Made by a program: the position numbers and the translations under genes. Source: Hymenobacter oligotrophus (GTDB lineage Bacteria > Bacteroidota > Bacteroidia > Cytophagales > Hymenobacteraceae). Taken from it: DNA of 64,000 nucleotides. This document shows, in pieces, positions 26,716 through 34,367 of the stretch (positions within the stretch are counted from its first letter, which is position 1; the number at the start of each line of letters is the position of its first letter). The stretch lies in the NCBI RefSeq assembly GCF_003574965.1, contig NZ_CP032317.1, positions 3,162,001 to 3,226,000 of the forward strand, written 5' to 3'. A model generated the notes under the pieces. The model worked only from the letters and a program-made list of their open reading frames with translations, ran no database searches and was not told the DNA's origin.

Positions 26716-26733
26716 TAGACGTTGCTCAAACCC

Positions 26734-26774
26734 AAAAGAAAGGCCCGCTGCCATTGGCAGCGGGCCTTTCTTTT
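26734..26774. terminator. Bidirectional terminator
   Basis: A perfect 19-bp stem (26734-26752 with 26756-26774; left arm begins AAAAGAAAGGCCCGC) with a 3-base loop, with A-rich left and T-rich right ends. It serves the rightward PLDc_N gene and the leftward DUF2939 gene. Confidence 0.9.
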
Positions 26775-26822
26775 GTAGGCGCCTAGGGTAATTGCTCAAC
26801 CGCAGCAACCTGTACTTGCGGG

Positions 26823-27455
26823 TTATGGCCGCCGACCGAAAAGGCGTTGCTTTTCGAGCCGTGCCGTTTGCTGCAACACCTCTCCTAGATTGGTTATTTC
26901 GGTTACCTGCCAATAGTCGCCTCGGTCGCGCATTTGCAGTTCAAGCACCAGTGTAGTGTCGAGCTTTGGCTGCGTAAACTCCAAGCCCACCAAAGCCAGC
27001 TCGCCTTGCTCTTGCAAGTACTTTACGCCTTTGAAACTGCTTTCGGGGGTTACAATTCGGCTGGCCAGCCCTGCCAACGAAAGCTTAACTACGCGCTCAA
27101 GTTCGTTGCTGGCGTTGGCGTCAAACGAGCCTGTAGCCACGTAATGCTGCACCTCTTTGCGGGCTGCCTGGGCCAGTTGTGGCTTCGCCAGGTTTAGGGC
27201 CCCGCGCAGCATTAGGCTATTGGTATTGGCGCCCAACAACCCGAGCACCTCGTCTTGCGCAGCTACCTGATCGACGAGGCGGCTGCTTACGCTTTGCACG
27301 TCCACGTACTTTTCGAAACTGGCCACGTCGTGGTCGTGTACTGCCTTTGCGGCTTTGGCTAAGGCATATTTGGGCCCGGTAGTCACCGATCGGTAGTACA
27401 AATAGCCGCCCACGGCCAGTACAATCAGTAGCAACAAAACAAGAATACGCTTCAT
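26823..27455 (-). CDS. DUF2939 domain-containing protein
   Basis: A 210-residue membrane-anchored protein that I recognise as DUF2939, function unknown. It starts with a basic residue pair and one membrane span (KRILVLLLLIVLAVGGYLYY), followed by the family segment GPKYALAKAAKAVHDHDVA and YVDVQSVSSRLVDQV. The remaining part is a soluble domain, presumably periplasmic, with helices then a beta region (ELALVGLEFTQPKLDTTLVL; DYWQVTEITNL). The start at 27455 (MKRILVLL) is preferred over the open frame to 27551 because it begins the membrane anchor. Confidence 0.75.
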   Translation of the reverse strand: MKRILVLLLLIVLAVGGYLYYRSVTTGPKYALAKAAKAVHDHDVASFEKYVDVQSVSSRLVDQVAAQDEVLGLLGANTNSLMLRGALNLAKPQLAQAARKEVQHYVATGSFDANASNELERVVKLSLAGLASRIVTPESSFKGVKYLQEQGELALVGLEFTQPKLDTTLVLELQMRDRGDYWQVTEITNLGEVLQQTARLEKQRLFGRRP

Positions 27456-27699
27456 AGGGAGGTTTGGTAAGCCAATTGAACCCGCTGGTAGCTGGCAAAA
27501 TAGCGTTTTGCGCCCTCTTGAGAGTTCTGCTATGCTCAACAGTAGGTGCATAGCGGTTTGTGCCCATATGGCATTTTAAAGCACTTACAGTGCCTAATAA
27601 CCTATTGGCAAAGCACTTTAAGGTCGCCTGATTAGTCTTCAATAGACCGTTGCTTCGCCCGATTCTAATCGTCGGTTCGCGTGCTGCGTATGCAACAAC

Positions 27700-28551
27700 A
27701 TGGCTCGTGGTTCCCAGTTGTTGCAGCGCCCGCGCATTTACGGCCACCGTGGTTGCCGAGGCTTGCGCCCCGAAAACACCTTGGCTGCGTTCTTGCACGC
27801 GCTCGAGTGGCCCATCGATGGCCTAGAGCTCGATGTAGTGCTTTCGGCCGATAACCAGGTGGTGGTTTCGCACGAGCCTTGGCTAAATGCTGACATCTGC
27901 CTAGGTCCTACCGGAGAGCGGCTTACTCCGGAGCAAGGCCGCGGCTTTAACTTATACCAGCAGCCCTACGCCACCATCAGGCGCTGCGACTGTGGAAGCC
28001 TCCGCCACCCCAGCTTTCCGGAGCAGCAATTAGCACCCGCCTACAAGCCTCTGCTGAGCGAAGTGCTGGAGGCCGTAGCACGCCGCAGCGCCGAGCTGCA
28101 TAGGCCCGTACCCGCCTACTCCATCGAGCTAAAAAGCGAGCCGCACGCCGATGGTTTGCTGCAACCGGCTCCGGCCGTGTTTGTAGCGCGCGTGTTGGCC
28201 GAACTCGATGCCTATTTGCACCGGCCATGGCCCGAATTACTCATCATGTCTTTTGACCATCGAGTAGTACAAGCCGCGCGCATGCTTTCGAGCCTTCCGG
28301 TGTGCTTGCTCATCGAAGACAATTTGGCAGTAGAAGAGCATGTGCATCAGCTCGGCTTTTTGCCGGATGTACTGGGGCCCCAACACACGTTGCTTACGCC
28401 CGACTTGCTGCGCTGGTGCCAAGCGGCTCAATTGCCCATCGTAACCTGGACGGTAAATGCCCTAAGCGACCTAGGCGCCGTCGCAAAGTTGGGTGTCCAC
28501 GGCATAACAACCGATTATCCCAACCGCGCTGCAAGTCTGTTAGGCTTGTAA
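27700..28551 (+). CDS. Glycerophosphodiester phosphodiesterase family protein
   Basis: A 283-residue TIM-barrel enzyme predicted to hydrolyse glycerophosphodiesters to glycerol-3-phosphate and an alcohol. Family motifs: IYGHRGCRGLRPENTLAAF near the N-terminus (catalytic HR and ENT), DGLELDVVLSADNQVVVSHE (metal-binding E and D, catalytic H, about residues 40-58), AYSIELKSE (about 144) and VTWTVNAL then HGITTDYP at the end. There is no signal peptide, so it is probably cytoplasmic, as for UgpQ-type enzymes. It stands alone between a leftward gene and the AT-rich island. Confidence 0.9.
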   Translation: MARGSQLLQRPRIYGHRGCRGLRPENTLAAFLHALEWPIDGLELDVVLSADNQVVVSHEPWLNADICLGPTGERLTPEQGRGFNLYQQPYATIRRCDCGSLRHPSFPEQQLAPAYKPLLSEVLEAVARRSAELHRPVPAYSIELKSEPHADGLLQPAPAVFVARVLAELDAYLHRPWPELLIMSFDHRVVQAARMLSSLPVCLLIEDNLAVEEHVHQLGFLPDVLGPQHTLLTPDLLRWCQAAQLPIVTWTVNALSDLGAVAKLGVHGITTDYPNRAASLLGL

Positions 28552-28758
28552 CGCGCGGCTGCCCAACACCGAGCTCTTCACGCCATTCGCCCGTGCTCTT
28601 TCGGGCCGGTACAGTATTGGCCCAGCGGGTAGGGGAGTGGTACAAAGCTGCAGCGTGAGTTTATGCCGAGCGCAACGTAAACGCGCTCAGCCATACTAAC
28701 TGCTCATAATTGTATGCGACGGCCCCGGCTGAATGCCACGCAGCTTCGTGTTATGTAT

Positions 28759-28776
28759 AGGTGTATCATTACACCT
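28759..28776. promoter_or_regulatory. Operator-like inverted repeat upstream of the HTH gene
   Basis: A perfect 7-bp inverted repeat AGGTGTA-TCAT-TACACCT. Parts of it recur in and around the HTH gene (TGTATCATTACA, TACACCTG), which suggests a binding site for that regulator. Confidence 0.4.
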
Positions 28777-28802
28777 GTTCAATTGTATCTGTAAAATAGA
28801 TT

Positions 28803-28835
28803 GTGTAACACTGTATCATTGCTTTAGTGTTACAC
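28803..28835. promoter_or_regulatory. Second inverted repeat upstream of the HTH gene
   Basis: A perfect 10-bp inverted repeat GTGTAACACT (28803-28812) with AGTGTTACAC (28826-28835), spacing 13 bases, with a TGTATCATT word beginning at its left arm and running into the spacer. It lies 100 bases before the HTH gene start. Confidence 0.45.
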
Positions 28836-28935
28836 TTGCAGATCTGTTTTTGTAACAAACAATTTTTGTTGTTGTGTTTGATACAATGAAACAATTTGAC
28901 ATCTTTACAATACACCTCGTTACGACACACTGTAT

Positions 28936-29310
28936 ATGGCTCACCAAGGCGAAATCTTGCAGGAAGCAATCAAAAACAGCGGTATTTCGATTAGTAAGCT
29001 GGTGCAAGAGTTGGGTATTACACGCCCGACTATTTACCGTAAATTCAAAGAGACAACCCTAGATTACAGTTTTGTACAACGCGTAGGGGAGTTGATACAA
29101 CACGACTTTACGAACGAATTTGATACACCTGTTCAGTCTCAATTACACTTTACACCTGCACCTGTAAAGCAACAGCCCGCTTTACGATCTGTATCATTAC
29201 AGCCTGTGGATCAGGACCCTGCAAAAGCATTAATGACACTTCAGGCTAAGTATATAGCCTTGCTAGAAGCATATAATGAGCTCCTGTTAAAAGTATATGG
29301 TTCGAGGTGA
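28936..29310 (+). CDS. Helix-turn-helix DNA-binding protein
   Basis: A 124-residue protein whose first 60 residues form a Cro/CI (XRE)-type helix-turn-helix: EILQEAIKNSGISISKLVQE, then ELGITRPTIYRKFKE as turn and recognition helix. A Pro/Gln-rich linker follows (TPAPVKQQPALRSVS), and the C-terminus is a predicted helix or short coiled coil (ALMTLQAKYIALLEAYNELLLK), which would allow dimerisation. Its codons are markedly more AT-rich than neighbouring genes. Upstream DNA carries two perfect inverted repeats and repeated TGTATC words, some of which recur inside the gene, so autoregulation is plausible. Its stop is 8 bases before a consensus parS site. No toxin, phage or plasmid gene is adjacent. 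Confidence 0.72.
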   Translation: MAHQGEILQEAIKNSGISISKLVQELGITRPTIYRKFKETTLDYSFVQRVGELIQHDFTNEFDTPVQSQLHFTPAPVKQQPALRSVSLQPVDQDPAKALMTLQAKYIALLEAYNELLLKVYGSR

Positions 29311-29317
29311 ACAAAAA

Positions 29318-29333
29318 TGTTTCACGTGGAACA
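29318..29333. other. parS centromere site (ParB-binding)
   Basis: TGTTTCACGTGGAACA fully matches the conserved chromosomal parS consensus TGTTNCACGTGNAACA. In the ParABS system ParB loads on such sites near oriC to drive origin segregation. It sits between the HTH gene and the hairpin-rich non-coding region. parA and parB are not in the window. Confidence 0.8.
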
Positions 29334-30008
29334 TTGCAGTGTTATCCAGCTTGTCAAAACTGTAGCGGCCTATACACAACAAACACAGTCGCCGGTGGGG
29401 GAAGTGTAAGCAGGTGCCTTGGCTAACGAGCCCAGCTTCTAGGCTTGGGGAAGCCGGTGGTTTAACTGTTATCAGTTCAACAGGAGTAACCGATAGATCG
29501 GTCGATACACATGAACGCAATAAAAATCATAGCACACGGTATTTGGGTGTGTGCCCAGACTAGGATTGGAATAAGGTGCGGTGCTGCCTAAAGGGCAGGA
29601 ACGAGTGATTGTATCAACTAAATGTTTAGTGAAATTCCCTTTTAAAAATTGTACAGGAAAGTACTTCGGTAAAGGGCCGAGGTATAGAAGCAATAAGAGG
29701 AACACAAGTAGGTATGCTCACATACCTAGAAGCCTATAGGTATAGGGCCACCAAACCCATACGGGGGAGGAAAATAGGCCGAGTGAAAAGCCGCAGGGAT
29801 ATTTTTCTGAAACACCTTAAAGCAGGCGCAACATTACTGAGCTAGCGCAGGTGCTAAGGCAACCTGCATGGTAACGCTAACTAGTAGGAGAGGGGTAACT
29901 TGTGAATGGGCATAACAATGCTCTTCATCTGACTAAACAGAGAAGTGATTGAAGGCTAAATCAAGTTGATAACCGGCTCGGCTATATCCAGCCCTTCCCT
30001 AAAGGGAT
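29334..30008 (+). ncRNA. Hairpin-rich non-coding region, possible large structured RNA
   Basis: About 670 bases with no credible ORF and lower G+C than the rest of the window. Many short stems with small loops follow each other: GGCT/AGCC 29421-29432, AACTG/CAGTT 29464-29477, ACCGAT/ATCGGT 29489-29502, GCACAC/GTGTGC 29532-29554, CTGCC/GGCAG 29584-29598, ACTAA/TTAGT 29617-29630, GTAC/GTAC near 29651-29664, CCCTTT/AAAGGG 29637-29676, AGGTATG/CATACCT 29710-29727, CCTATA/TATAGG 29733-29746, GCAGGT/ACCTGC 29847-29867. I find none of the hallmark sequences of RNase P RNA, tmRNA, SRP RNA or a group II intron domain V. It could be an undescribed large RNA, a degraded element or a protein-binding region. 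The strand is a guess. Confidence 0.33.
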
Positions 30009-30326
30009 CTAAAGGAACACGACCTCATGCACAATGTCTTCGCCAACTTCGCTGTTGATGATTTCAGCAACCCGCGTTTTAGCCATGAAGAGCTCGTGCT
30101 TAAGCGGAGCCGAGGTGAGGCGAACAAACAGCTTGTTGTTGCGGAAATACACCTCTTGGGTTTTAAGGGCAACAGCCCGGCCCATGATTCGCTCCCACGA
30201 GGCGACAACGTAAACCTCGTTCATCTTGCCCTGCAGACGGTACGCCTTCAGCAGTGCCTGGATTCCCTCTTTAAGAGGTACTACATCGGCCCTGCGGGAA
30301 AATTCGGAGGCGTTACGTGATTTCAA
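30009..30326 (-). CDS. dciA: DUF721 / DciA-like protein (replicative helicase loader family)
   Basis: A 105-residue protein of the DUF721 family. DciA is the ancestral bacterial loader of the replicative helicase DnaB in phyla without DnaC or DnaI. Seen: VPLKEGIQALLKAYRLQGKM, NEVYVVASWERIMGRAVA (conserved W and G), TQEVYFRNNKLFVRLTSAPL and HELFMAKTRVAEIIN, i.e. a KH-like alpha/beta core with the conserved N/L/V pattern. The short form lacking a long C-terminal tail is usual in Bacteroidota. It is transcribed in the same direction as recF and lies 90 bases downstream of it, a linkage that fits a replication role. The symbol is by family, not by test. Confidence 0.75.
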   Translation of the reverse strand: MKSRNASEFSRRADVVPLKEGIQALLKAYRLQGKMNEVYVVASWERIMGRAVALKTQEVYFRNNKLFVRLTSAPLKHELFMAKTRVAEIINSEVGEDIVHEVVFL

Positions 30327-30416
30327 GGCGGATTGAGTAAAATAATGCGCGAAAAGCCATCGAAAGGCTTAAGCGCAACGGGTAATTATGCTACGCAAAG
30401 GTAGCCCTGCTTGGGC

Positions 30417-31526
30417 CTAAAGTGGCCGAACAGACCCATTATCTACCGTAAAACGCTTGATTTGTTCGGATAGCCCAGCCAATGCCTGGTCGGTGCGCTC
30501 AAGGTGGGTATCGGTGAGAAACACTTGCCCAAAAGTGTGGTTGGCTACCAACTGAAGCAAGCGCGTGATGCGGCGTTCGTCGAGCCGGTCGAAAATGTCA
30601 TCAAGCAACAGCAAAGGTTTGTGCTGCTTTTGGGAAGCCATTACCTCGAAGTGCGCAAGCTTAAGAGCAATTGCGTAGGACTTCTGCTGGCCTTGCGAGC
30701 CAAAGCTCTTGACAGGCGACTCGTTCATCAGGAAAACGTAATCGTCTTTGTGGGGCCCGGTGGTAGTGCGTTGCAAGGCTAGGTCCTTGCGCTCGTTTTG
30801 ACGAAGCAGCAAGGCAAAGTCCTGGCCCGGCAGTTGGCTTTTGTATTCCAGGGTTACCTGCTCGCGGCTATCGGCTAGCTCTTGGTAATGGCGCTGGAAC
30901 ACCGGCGTGAACTGCTTCAAAAACTCTTGTCGGCGAGCTACCAGCTGCTGGCCCGCTGGCACCAACTGTTCATCGAGCACGTGCAAGTAGTCGCGGTCAA
31001 AGGTGTGGCGGTCGGCGAACTGCTTCAGCAGTGCGTTGCGTTGTTTCAGCAGAAAGCTATACTGAATGAGCAGCTCAAGGTACGCATGGTCGAGCTGCGA
31101 GATAATGCTATCGAAGTACTTGCGTCTTTCTTCGCTGCCTTGCCGTATAAGGTCGGTATCGTAGGGCGAAATGAGGACAACCGGACAACGGCCAATGTGG
31201 TCGGAGATACGGTCGTAGGGCTGCTTGTTATGCGTCACCAGTTTTTTCTGGCCGGTGCGCAAGCTGCACTGGATGACTTCGGGGGTGGGGGAGGAAGGCA
31301 GTGAGAAGCCGCCCTTTACAAGAAAGAAATCGGCACCTTGCTTGAGGCACTGGGCATCGGAAGCGGCAAAGGCGCTTTTGGTCATGGAGAGGTAATGAAT
31401 GGCATCGAGCAAATTGGTTTTGCCGCTGCCGTTCTCGCCAATAAAGCAGTTGATATGAGGCGAAAGAGTTAAGCTGGCCTCGTCGTAATTCTTGAAAAAA
31501 AGGAGTTGCAGCGAGTCCAGCGTCAT
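30417..31526 (-). CDS. recF: DNA replication and repair protein RecF
   Basis: RecF (369 residues) is an SMC-like ATPase that binds gapped DNA and, with RecO and RecR, loads RecA. Seen: the N-terminal LFFKNYDEASLTLSPHINCF and Walker A IGENGSGKTNLLDAIH (about residues 30-45), RCPVVLISPYDTDLI, the RecF block RKYFDSIISQLD, GPHKDDYVF (about 240), the ABC-type signature region KSFGSQGQQKSYAIALKLA and Walker B KPLLLLDDIFDRLD (about 310). The start at 31526 (MTLDSLQLL) is used; the frame is open to 31589 but that overlaps the pdhA promoter. It is divergent from pdhA and upstream of dciA on the same strand. Confidence 0.96.
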   Translation of the reverse strand: MTLDSLQLLFFKNYDEASLTLSPHINCFIGENGSGKTNLLDAIHYLSMTKSAFAASDAQCLKQGADFFLVKGGFSLPSSPTPEVIQCSLRTGQKKLVTHNKQPYDRISDHIGRCPVVLISPYDTDLIRQGSEERRKYFDSIISQLDHAYLELLIQYSFLLKQRNALLKQFADRHTFDRDYLHVLDEQLVPAGQQLVARRQEFLKQFTPVFQRHYQELADSREQVTLEYKSQLPGQDFALLLRQNERKDLALQRTTTGPHKDDYVFLMNESPVKSFGSQGQQKSYAIALKLAHFEVMASQKQHKPLLLLDDIFDRLDERRITRLLQLVANHTFGQVFLTDTHLERTDQALAGLSEQIKRFTVDNGSVRPL

Positions 31527-31562
31527 GAAAAGCGAAGGTTTCGGAGTTGCAATGCTTTTACG

Positions 31563-31570
31563 TACTTTCG
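31563..31570 (+). promoter_or_regulatory. Probable -7 box of pdhA
   Basis: TACTTTCG differs from TAnnTTTG at one base and lies 31 bases before the pdhA ATG, in the short divergent interval with recF. Confidence 0.4.
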
Positions 31571-31601
31571 CATTCCAAAACCCGAACAAGAAGAGCTACT
31601 A

Positions 31602-32699
31602 ATGGCGGATACGAAGGTAAAGGCTGCCTCCAAGGCATCCAATTCGGTAGGCAAAGCCAAGAACGGTGCCCAGCAGCAAGGCCAGGCGCCGGAGGCTGCT
31701 GCCGCCGGCAACGCCGAGTTCAATAAGGAGACTTACCTGAACTGGTACGAGAGCATGATGCTCATGCGCCGGTTCGAGGAAAAGGCTGGTCAGCTATACG
31801 GTCAGCAAAAGATTAAAGGTTTCTGCCACCTCTACATTGGGCAGGAGGCTTGCGTAGCGGGCGCTGTATCGGCGCTGCAGAAGGACGATAAGTGGATTAC
31901 CGCTTACCGCGACCACGCGCACCCGCTGGCCCTAGGTACCTCGCCCAACGCCCTGATGGCAGAGCTATTTGCCAAAGAGACCGGTTGCTCTAAGGGCAAA
32001 GGCGGCTCCATGCACATGTTCGATAAGAACGTGAACTTTATGGGTGGCCACGGTATCGTGGGCGGCCAAGTGCCCCTAGGTGCCGGCGTTGCTTTTGCCG
32101 AGAAGTACAACAAGACGGGCAACCTGTGCATTTGCTACATGGGCGACGGCGCTGTGCGGCAAGGCGCTTTGCACGAGGCTTTCAACATGGCCATGCTGTG
32201 GAAGCTGCCCGTAATTTTCGTGGTTGAGAACAACGGCTACGCTATGGGTACCTCGGTGAGTCGTACCTCCAATGTAACCGACCTGTACACCATAGGCGAG
32301 GGTTACGACATGCCGTCGGAGCCGGTTGATGCTATGCAGGTGGAGGAAGTACACCGCGCCGTGGCGCGTGCTGCCGAGCGTGCGCGGGCCGGCGAGGGGC
32401 CTACCTTCTTGGAGTTCAAAACCTACCGGTACAAAGGCCACTCCATGTCGGACCCGGCCAAGTACCGCACCAAGGAAGAAGTGGAGGGCTACCGCCAGCG
32501 CGATTCGATTGAGAACGTGCGGGCCGTAATTCTGGAGCGCCAATACGCTACCGAAGGCGACCTGAACGCTATCGACGAAAAGATTAAGGCTGTGGTGGCC
32601 GAGTCGGTTGAATTTGCCGAAAACTCGCCGTTCCCGCCTGCCGATGAGTTGTTCCAGGACGTTTACGTGCAAGCGGACTACCCCTACATCCGCGAGTAA
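31602..32699 (+). CDS. pdhA: Pyruvate dehydrogenase E1 component, alpha subunit
   Basis: The alpha chain (365 residues) of the heterotetrameric E1 that decarboxylates pyruvate with thiamine diphosphate. Seen: YESMMLMRRFEEKAGQLYGQ, GFCHLYIGQEACVAGA, ITAYRDHAHPLALG, GCSKGKGGSMHMF, the thiamine-diphosphate motif beginning GDGAVRQGALHEAFNMA and closing VVENNGYAMGTSV (about residues 180-225), and the phosphorylation-loop equivalent YKGHSMSDPAKYR. An Ala/Lys-rich extension of about 40 residues precedes the domain. The beta subunit and E2 are not in the window. A TPR membrane protein follows 57 bases downstream. The start is the ATG at 31602, downstream of the promoter box. Confidence 0.95.
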   Translation: MADTKVKAASKASNSVGKAKNGAQQQGQAPEAAAAGNAEFNKETYLNWYESMMLMRRFEEKAGQLYGQQKIKGFCHLYIGQEACVAGAVSALQKDDKWITAYRDHAHPLALGTSPNALMAELFAKETGCSKGKGGSMHMFDKNVNFMGGHGIVGGQVPLGAGVAFAEKYNKTGNLCICYMGDGAVRQGALHEAFNMAMLWKLPVIFVVENNGYAMGTSVSRTSNVTDLYTIGEGYDMPSEPVDAMQVEEVHRAVARAAERARAGEGPTFLEFKTYRYKGHSMSDPAKYRTKEEVEGYRQRDSIENVRAVILERQYATEGDLNAIDEKIKAVVAESVEFAENSPFPPADELFQDVYVQADYPYIRE

Positions 32700-32756
32700 C
32701 CACCGCTTACGCAAAGCTGGGCGGCCCGCAAGGGCATGCCTCCCTTTTCTGCACTC

Positions 32757-33533
32757 ATGTCGAAGATTCCCTTTACGCGCAACTCGCCGCTAGCGCGCCA
32801 AAACCAGCCGCAGCAGCAACCCGAGTCGGGTCAGCCGGACCCCAACGCGCCCGCTGCCCATCCTTTGCTGGAAGACCCCAACGCCTTAGCAACGCGCCTA
32901 GGCGAATCGGAAGTTTTTGTTCGCCGCAACAAGAACATCTTGTTTGGCGTGCTAGGCGCGGTGGTGCTGCTGGTGGTAGCTGGCTTTGGTTATTTCACCT
33001 GGCGCAGCTCACAGGACGAGAAAGCCCAGGCTGCCATGTTCCAGGCTGTGCACTACTGGGAGGCCGATTCGCTGAAGAAAGCCATGAAGGGCGACGGGCA
33101 GTACGCCGGCCTGGAGGCAGTGGCCAACGAGTACAGCGGCACCAAGGCCGCTAACCTGGCAAACTTTTACGCTGGTACGGCCGCCCTTAAAAACGGCGAG
33201 TTCCAAAAGGCCATCGATTACCTCGAAGACTTTAGCTCCGACGACCTGCTGCTGCAGGCCCGCGCTTACGCTTTAGTTGGCGACGCGAACATGGAACTGA
33301 AGAAGTACAAAGAGGCCGCCGACTACTACCAGAAAGCAGCCGATTACAAAACGAACGATTACTTCACGCCAGCTTACTTGATGAAACTGGCGCTGGCGCA
33401 GGAGATGCAAAAAGACTTCGCCGCCGCCGAGCAGACGTACAATAAGATCGTAAACGATTACCCCACCTCTTCGGAAATAACCGATGCCAAGGTGTACCAA
33501 GCCCGGGCCAAAGCCATGTTGGGTGGCAAGTAA
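32757..33533 (+). CDS. TPR-repeat protein with one membrane span (YfgM-like)
   Basis: A 258-residue protein with a Gln/Pro-rich cytoplasmic head, one membrane span (NILFGVLGAVVLLVVAGFGY, about residues 58-78) and a TPR domain outside (about 90-255). TPR units are visible in SGTKAANLANFYAGTAALK, QKAIDYLEDF, ARAYALVGDANMELKKYKEA and MKLALAQEMQKDFAAAEQ. The layout resembles YfgM/TPR_21 proteins, which help periplasmic chaperone trafficking at the Sec translocon; that role is inferred only. The ATG at 32757 (MSKIPFTR) is preferred; an earlier ATG at 32736 is also possible. A 70-bp palindrome begins 2 bases after the stop. Confidence 0.75.
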   Translation: MSKIPFTRNSPLARQNQPQQQPESGQPDPNAPAAHPLLEDPNALATRLGESEVFVRRNKNILFGVLGAVVLLVVAGFGYFTWRSSQDEKAQAAMFQAVHYWEADSLKKAMKGDGQYAGLEAVANEYSGTKAANLANFYAGTAALKNGEFQKAIDYLEDFSSDDLLLQARAYALVGDANMELKKYKEAADYYQKAADYKTNDYFTPAYLMKLALAQEMQKDFAAAEQTYNKIVNDYPTSSEITDAKVYQARAKAMLGGK

Positions 33534-33534
33534 T

Positions 33535-33604
33535 CCCTAGGTGGTAAAACAGCGTCGCCGCTGCCTAACGTTAGGCAGCGGCGACGCTGTTTTACCACCT
33601 AGGG
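33535..33604. terminator. Perfect 70-bp palindrome, probable bidirectional terminator
   Basis: Bases 33535-33569 and 33570-33604 are exact reverse complements: 35-bp arms with no spacer. Each arm holds CCTAGGTGGTAAAACAGCG and then CGCCGCTGCCTAAC to the centre. A/T tracts inside the arms (AAAACAGCG, CGCTGTTTT) would give terminator-like U-runs in either direction. The next gene, ribH, is in the same direction. Confidence 0.85.
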
Positions 33605-33658
33605 GTATTGTACGCGCCGAAGCAGATATTTGCAGCCTCTAACCCCAAAGCTTTGCCC

Positions 33659-34135
33659 ATGGCCACTTCCCTCAAAAACCTCAGCGACTACACCTCCGAT
33701 CAGTTTATCGACATCAGCGATAAGCGCTTTGGCCTGGTGGTGGCCGAGTGGAACCGCACCATTACCGATACCCTTTGCCAGGGGGCCTACGAAACCCTGC
33801 TGAAGCACGGCGCTAAAGAAGAGAACATTTACCGCAACACCGTACCCGGCAGCTTCGAGTTGGGCCTAGGTGCGCAGCTGCTGGCCCAGCACGAGGAGAT
33901 TGATGCGGTAATCTGCTTGGGCGTTATCATCAAAGGCGAAACGCGTCACGACGAGTTTATATCTCATGCCGTGGCCCAAGGCCTCATGAACGTAGGCCTC
34001 AAGTTCAACAAGCCCGTGATATTTGGCGTGCTTACCACCGAAAACGAAGAGCAAGCCTGGGACCGTGCCGGCGGCAAGCACGGCAACAAAGGCGTAGAGG
34101 CTGCCGTAACGGCCATCCATATGTTGGGTTTCTGA
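33659..34135 (+). CDS. ribH: 6,7-dimethyl-8-ribityllumazine synthase
   Basis: RibH (158 residues) makes the riboflavin precursor lumazine from the ribityl-uracil and dihydroxybutanone phosphate and usually assembles as a pentamer or icosahedral shell. Seen: the substrate segment VVAEWNRTITDTL (W/N-type, about residue 22), NTVPGSFELGLGAQLL, CLGVIIKGETRHDEFISHAVAQGL with the catalytic His region, and PVIFGVLTTENEEQAWDRA, GKHGNKGVEAAVTAIHM. The start ATG at 33659 (MATSLKNLSDY) matches the family. No other riboflavin gene is adjacent. A near-match TATTTG box lies at 33627; the palindrome just upstream insulates it from the TPR gene. Confidence 0.96.
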   Translation: MATSLKNLSDYTSDQFIDISDKRFGLVVAEWNRTITDTLCQGAYETLLKHGAKEENIYRNTVPGSFELGLGAQLLAQHEEIDAVICLGVIIKGETRHDEFISHAVAQGLMNVGLKFNKPVIFGVLTTENEEQAWDRAGGKHGNKGVEAAVTAIHMLGF

Positions 34136-34156
34136 ACCTTGCCAAGCTCGACAGGG

Positions 34157-34184
34157 TTGGTGTAGCAGTAAAGTCTTAGCTTTG
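34157..34184 (+). promoter_or_regulatory. Promoter of the DksA-like gene
   Basis: TTG (34157-34159) and TAGCTTTG (34177-34184) are separated by 17 bases, close to the Bacteroidota -33/-7 arrangement. The leader to the ATG at 34368 is about 180 bases. Confidence 0.5.
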
Positions 34185-34367
34185 TGCTACGAAAACCGGG
34201 CTGATTGGTCGGCCGGAACACCTTGAAACACTTGGCATTGCCGCAGCAGAGCAACTATTTTGCTCGACCTGCCTGGCCAACGTCACAAGTTTAATGCGGT
34301 TCCGCAACTAATGCGCTTTTGGTAAGTTATTTAATTTCAACTGCTTACACCATTTTCCTGCCTCACC

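Noticed and set aside
29334-30008. RNase P RNA, tmRNA or a group II intron
   Set aside because: None of the key sequences was found (for example GGAAAGTCC of RNase P, the tmRNA tRNA-like ends, or the intron domain V hairpin), on either strand.
28936-30008. Toxin-antitoxin or prophage module around the HTH gene
   Set aside because: No toxin, integrase, phage structural gene or attachment repeat was seen; the HTH gene stands alone.
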